DNA from: Paraescarpia echinospica
Lineage: Eukaryota; Annelida; Polychaeta; Sabellida; Siboglinidae
Length of the DNA: 64,000 nucleotides
Direction of reading: 5' to 3'
Assembly: GCA_020002185.1 (NCBI GenBank)
Contig: CM034533.1
Coordinates: 45,460,562-45,524,561, forward strand
Positions 59,838-64,000 of the stretch are shown here, one piece after another. A program made the translations under genes and the position numbers. Numbering within the stretch: position 1 is the stretch's first letter; every line of letters starts with the position of its first letter. Under the pieces are notes generated by a model that saw nothing but the letters and a program-made list of their open reading frames with translations, was not told the origin of the DNA and did not search any database.

Positions 59838-59954
59838 ATGTTATGATGTGTAGTGGTGACGTCACGTGTGCTAACGGTGGGACATGTGAAGATACCATGA
59901 GTGGCTTCAAGTGCCACTGTAAAGATGGCTACAATGGACTGACCTGTGAAAATA
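59838..59954 (+). CDS. EGF-like exon a5
   Basis: 39 codons, phase 1-1; [28 protein letters not shown]. Starts cassette 4. Confidence 0.85.
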
Positions 59955-61667
59955 GTGAGTAGTGTACAGAATTGATGAATAGTATATTAACTATTTGACT
60001 TATGAACAATGTGTGGAATACATGTTGTCTAATCACTTTTATAAGACTGAGGAGCGTAGTCGGCGGAAGAGCTTACTGAAGCCATTCAGGTCTTTCGCAA
60101 TTTTTTGATAGCTGCATCTGGTTTATATTCAGAATGAGATAGTCATGATCCTTTTAAATACAATTCTCAGTCCTTCCAATACACATGCAAGTCAAATTGT
60201 TTGGCCCATGGTGTGAATGATGGAACGGTTCTTGAAACAGATTTTCAGTGATTATTTTAATCACACTATTTTAATGTTCCCACCCAATGGACAAAATGAC
60301 GATGATATTACATTGTTTCAGTGTCAGGTACTAATGTTGTAACGATGTTGGAAACTATAGATGGATGTGTAATTTTAATCAACATTAGGTTTTCACATTG
60401 TTTCGACGTCAGGTTTCAATGCAGAGGCAATTTTAAATACTGGTTGGATTTGAAAGTTTGATCAATATCATGTTTTATTAATGTTTCGACGTCTGGTTTC
60501 AGTGTCGCAACAATGTTGAAAATGGGATGTATTTGAAAATTGCACCAACGTTGTGTTTCTACATTGTTTCTACATCAGATACACATGCAGGCTTGCACGC
60601 ACGCACGCGTGCACACTCACTCACAGACACGCACACACGCTCACTTTTATTCATGCGTCTCTCACAAACACCCTATGTCCCTCCCATGTCCATCAGCTGA
60701 CCCTCTCCCACCCCCGACACCAGTCCACCCACCCAGCTGCCTGCACCACCAGCACAAATTTCTACTTCTGTATTTCTCTCCTTCTGTAGACAGTTCTCCT
60801 TGTTCTTTCTTCCCTTTGTCTCTCATTCCTGTGTCAGTGTTGCTGCATGTGTGTCTAGTTTAGTCAGTCATTCAGTCTTCTCATAATCTTGTAGAACCAA
60901 CAACCTGTTCTGAGGTCACCTGACAGCATGTCGATGCATATACCCCAAAGAAAGCCTATTGTTTCCCGTTAAGGATTCATACATCAATATTGCTAGAGAT
61001 TAAATTTGATCGGAATCGGAGTTTAATCAATTTGTGTATACCAAGGTCAAAGTCAGTGACCATGACTCCAAAATAGTATTCAACTGCTATTGCATACATA
61101 TGAATAGAACAATATCTTAGCTTTATCTTAAGACGAACATTAGCATTTTAGCACCATACCTGCCAACGTTATATCAATTTATATATTATGAGGTAACATG
61201 AAATTGCGTAAACATGACCCAAAATGCACCTAAAATTACTCTCTAACTCAAGATCTTGTCAAGTCGTACTCTAATTTTTTGCAAGCAAGGTGTTGATATA
61301 AGGACCTGCCTAGAGATCAAATTTGATCAAAATCGGGATTTATTTATTTTTGGGTATATTATGTCAATGTCAATGACCTTTAAAACAAAATATTATTAAA
61401 TTGTCATGTGAAATATATATATATATTTGTGGATAGAACATTGTCTTAAAATTATTTTAAGACCAAAACCAGCACTTTAGGACCACTAGACCCACAGTTA
61501 TGTTTACATGTACAGGTAGCAAACTATTTGCCTTCTTTTATCATTAACATGCAATAATTCAAAAAATAATTGACTCAAATTTCATAAAAATTTGAATGGG
61601 TCAACATTTTGTTGGCCTTTTCTTGCTTGATTTCATATGGAATGACCCAATTTGCTCTTTTGTGCAG

Positions 61668-61805
61668 GATATTCGTTCTGCTGGAGTGAGATGCCGTGTA
61701 AAAACGGTGGTACATGTATGGACCTACCCAATGATGAATACATGTGCATATGTCTAGAGATGTGTGGATGCTCAACAGAGAAGCCTTTCGGCAATTGTAC
61801 AATAG
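61668..61805 (+). CDS. EGF-like exon b4
   Basis: 46 codons, phase 1-1, identical in readable sequence to b1 (SFCWSEMPC), unlike b2 and b3. Confidence 0.8.
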
Positions 61806-61926
61806 GTGTGTCAATATATTCTTTTTCATCATGGAAGCATAATGGTATTAAATGTGGTTCTCCTTAGATGTGTGTTAATGTATCTAAGACTAGCACATTG
61901 AATTGATCTGCTGTTGTATTACTTTA

Positions 61927-63108
61927 AACCACTCCTAATCAATTTGGCTTTAAGCCTAAACATGGAACGGAGTTATGCGTGTTTGCATTTAAGGAATTAT
62001 TAAGGTTCTACACTGAACATGGTTCAGCTATGCACGTCGCGTTTTTAGATGCATCAAAGGCGTTTGATCGTGTCAACCGATATAAACTTTTAACGAAACT
62101 AGAACAACGAAATGTACCGAACTATATCTTAAGAGTACTCAGCAATTAATTCAATAATCAATGTGTATGCTTACGATGGGGAAATACCTACTCGGACTTC
62201 TTCTCGGTAGGCAATGGTGTTAAGCAAGGTGGGAAGTTATCCCCTTTGCTTTTTAACATTTATATGGATAATCTGAGTATACAACTGCACAAAAAACAAA
62301 TCGGTTGTAGTCTTGGTAACATGGTTGTTAATCACCTTATATACGCCGATGATCTACTTCTGTTTGCACCTTCTGCTAAAGGACTACAAACACTACTTGA
62401 CATGTGTTACTCATATGGATGTGAGCATGACGTGCAATACAATGCGGGTAAATCCCTGGTCATGTACTTTGAATCTAGAATGTCAAATCTGTCTAAAGAA
62501 ATGACATTAGGAGGAAAGAAGCTAAACTTTGCCACCTCCTGTAAATATCTTGGACATGTCATTTCTAATAACTTGTCTGATGAGTCTGACATGCAAGCCA
62601 AAGTGAGACTTTTGTATGCCAAGAGTAATATGTTACGTCAAAAGTTCCACTTTTGTTCAACTGCTGTAAAAAATAAGCTATTTACAGCGTATTTTGGTAA
62701 TATCTATATGTGTGCGTTATGGGTGAACTTCAGAAAAGTTAATTTTTAGCAATTCGTTGTTGCATATAATTACTCTTTCAGAATATTGAACAATTTGCCC
62801 ATGAGATGTAGCGCTAGCCACATGTTTGCTACAGCTAATGTCAGCTCGGGTAAATGTGTAATCAGAAAGGCTATTTTTAGTTTAATGAATAGGATTGACA
62901 TGTCTTTGAATCCCATTATTTATAGCATTAAAACTAGCGACGTTTATTGTACTTCGAAACTGCGGCACCAGTGGGTCCGGGATTTATATAATTTTTAAAC
63001 ATATTGTTCTTATCGATGTATTTTTATATTTATTTACATACTTTTATTGATGTACTTGTATATATGGACATGATGATTGTCTGAAATAAATAAATTATTA
63101 TTATTATT
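61927..63108 (+). mobile_element. 5'-truncated LINE, cassette 4 copy (least decayed)
   Basis: Same insertion point and ATTACTTTA duplications. This copy has FGFKPKHGTELC uninterrupted at its 5' end, TTA in place of the TGA after SNM, and no A-slip, so its RT frame (62246-62749) runs on through LRQKFHFCSTAVKNKLFTAY. It has a private stop shortly after (AATTTTTAGC for AATTTTCAGC). The premature stop before FNNQ is shared by all copies. Confidence 0.9.
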
Positions 63109-63360
63109 ATTACTTTACTAAATTAGATTGATTCACCTTGTGGTAGTGACGTACTACATTAGGTGTTGTGTGCTTTGTAAGATAATTTAATCAGCTAGTT
63201 CGTCCTTACAGACAACACAACATATATGTTTGTACACATATATAATATGTGTACGAACGTTATAATAATAATGTCTGCTTCTGTTGTTATCATTTATAAT
63301 GGAGAATTACCACTAATTGAGGTCATAATGGTAACAAAGTTACAAATATTTTGCTTCCAG

Positions 63361-63567
63361 ATGAAGCCAACATCTGTAAGCCTGAGAATATGAAGCTTCA
63401 TCACGTTGCTCATCCATATGACTGCTCAAAGTACATTGACTGCAGTGGTCCGGGCGACACGTTTGTCAAAGAGGATTACGTCTGGCATTACGAGGAAGGG
63501 CTCGTGTATAATCCTGCGAATGGTTTGTCCGCAGAGCTGGGGGATGTCGGATGCGCTGCACTAGTTG
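63361..63567 (+). CDS. CBM14/peritrophin-A-like exon 4
   Basis: 69 codons, phase 1-1; LHHVAHPYDC, EEGLVYNP, donor GTAAGTTGAAAC as in exon 1. The last exon in the window. The intron continues to 64000 with normal cassette sequence, so further cassettes or a terminal exon are expected beyond the window. Confidence 0.75.
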
Positions 63568-64000
63568 GTAAGTTGAAACTGACACTGTTCCATATAGGCT
63601 AGATATGACCATAAGTGTGGTTTTATGTCAAAATTAAATATCACATACATCCTTTCAAGCCCTGTATGTAAATTGCATGGAGCTGTCACTAATCGTGTAC
63701 GTATTCTATGGAAGAGATGCTAAAGTTCTACTTAATAATATTATTAGCAGCTGGTAGTTGATAATAGTTATTTACCGTTGAACCATTAAATATTTGAAGA
63801 CTTTGACTTGAAGCCTGTGAAACATCATACTGTCTTGATCATGTCTCAGTATTTACACCAAGTGGCAACTATTACCGCAAATTCAAGTAATGCCATTGGT
63901 TCAGCAGAATGGTACAGCTCAGTGAATACAATAGATGGATAGGAGAAGTCAGATTTAGTTGTCATAAAATGTTGTCATGTACGCACACAGCAAGCAGTGA

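Larger units (their letters stand above)
47603..64000 (+). repeat. Tandem array of receptor-gene cassettes
   Basis: Exon starts repeat as EGF-a 47603, 50870, 55377, 59838; EGF-b 49429, 52744, 57205, 61668; CBM14 49931, 54438, 58899, 63361. Spacings are about 3.27-3.32 kb for the cassette without the LINE and 4.46-4.51 kb with it. Introns and exons are both nearly identical, meaning recent duplication or ongoing homogenisation. All exons are phase 1-1, so each cassette adds 154 residues without a frameshift. Confidence 0.95.

Overview
This is AT-rich animal nuclear DNA. It has spliced exons with GT/AG borders, very long repeat-filled introns, many minisatellites, and a mixture of LINEs, a Penelope-like element, tRNA-derived SINEs and DNA transposons. 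There is nothing prokaryotic in it: no operons, rRNA, CRISPR or convincing tRNA gene. The combination of EGF-like and chitin-binding (CBM14/peritrophin-A) modules with CR1-like and Penelope retroelements and tRNA-SINEs fits a marine invertebrate such as a lophotrochozoan or lancelet. The species cannot be named from this sequence. Almost every long open frame is either a minisatellite whose unit is a multiple of 3 or transposon debris; the real host coding sequence lies in short exons.

Main result: one plus-strand modular gene can be pieced together. Short exons at 22266-22337, (22968-23048), 28180-28242 and 28830-28895 all break in phase 0 and encode a cytoplasmic tail of repeated tyrosine motifs (QPVYTVNPGYEQL and relatives). 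Exon 30081-30348 adds a basic stretch and one hydrophobic segment and ends in phase 1. From 46213 to the end of the window, thirteen phase 1-1 exons encode EGF-like and CBM14-like modules. These form a leading EGF, then four cassettes of EGF-a, EGF-b and chitin-binding. All junctions stay in frame. The model predicts a type II (N-in) membrane protein of at least about 835 residues in this window, open at the 3' end. I read it as a candidate cell-surface recognition or adhesion receptor; that function is inference.

Layout: 1-5.2 kb and 12.9-15.4 kb are a decayed duplicate of the 5' half of the gene ('unit I'), with a broken tail exon and a broken transmembrane exon. 22.2-30.4 kb is the apparently intact 'unit II'. 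44.25-45.1 kb is a third partial copy. Between these lie minisatellites (39, 36, about 130, 46, 95 and about 86 bp units, plus G/T-rich arrays), a TTAA-flanked element (16182-19403) with a pogo-like MITE inside it, a CAGGCCT-ended element (6777-7811), a near-full CR1-like LINE with an esterase-type ORF1 (30403-37704) split by a 3.2-kb insertion, and a LINE endonuclease ORF split by a 4.8-kb hAT-like insertion that itself holds another LINE and a tRNA-containing fold-back. A Penelope-like relic lies at 45.1-45.96 kb.

46.2-64 kb is a recent tandem array of about 3.3-kb gene cassettes. Three of the four carry the same LINE insertion, which makes them about 4.46 kb, so that LINE inserted once and was then copied along with the exons.
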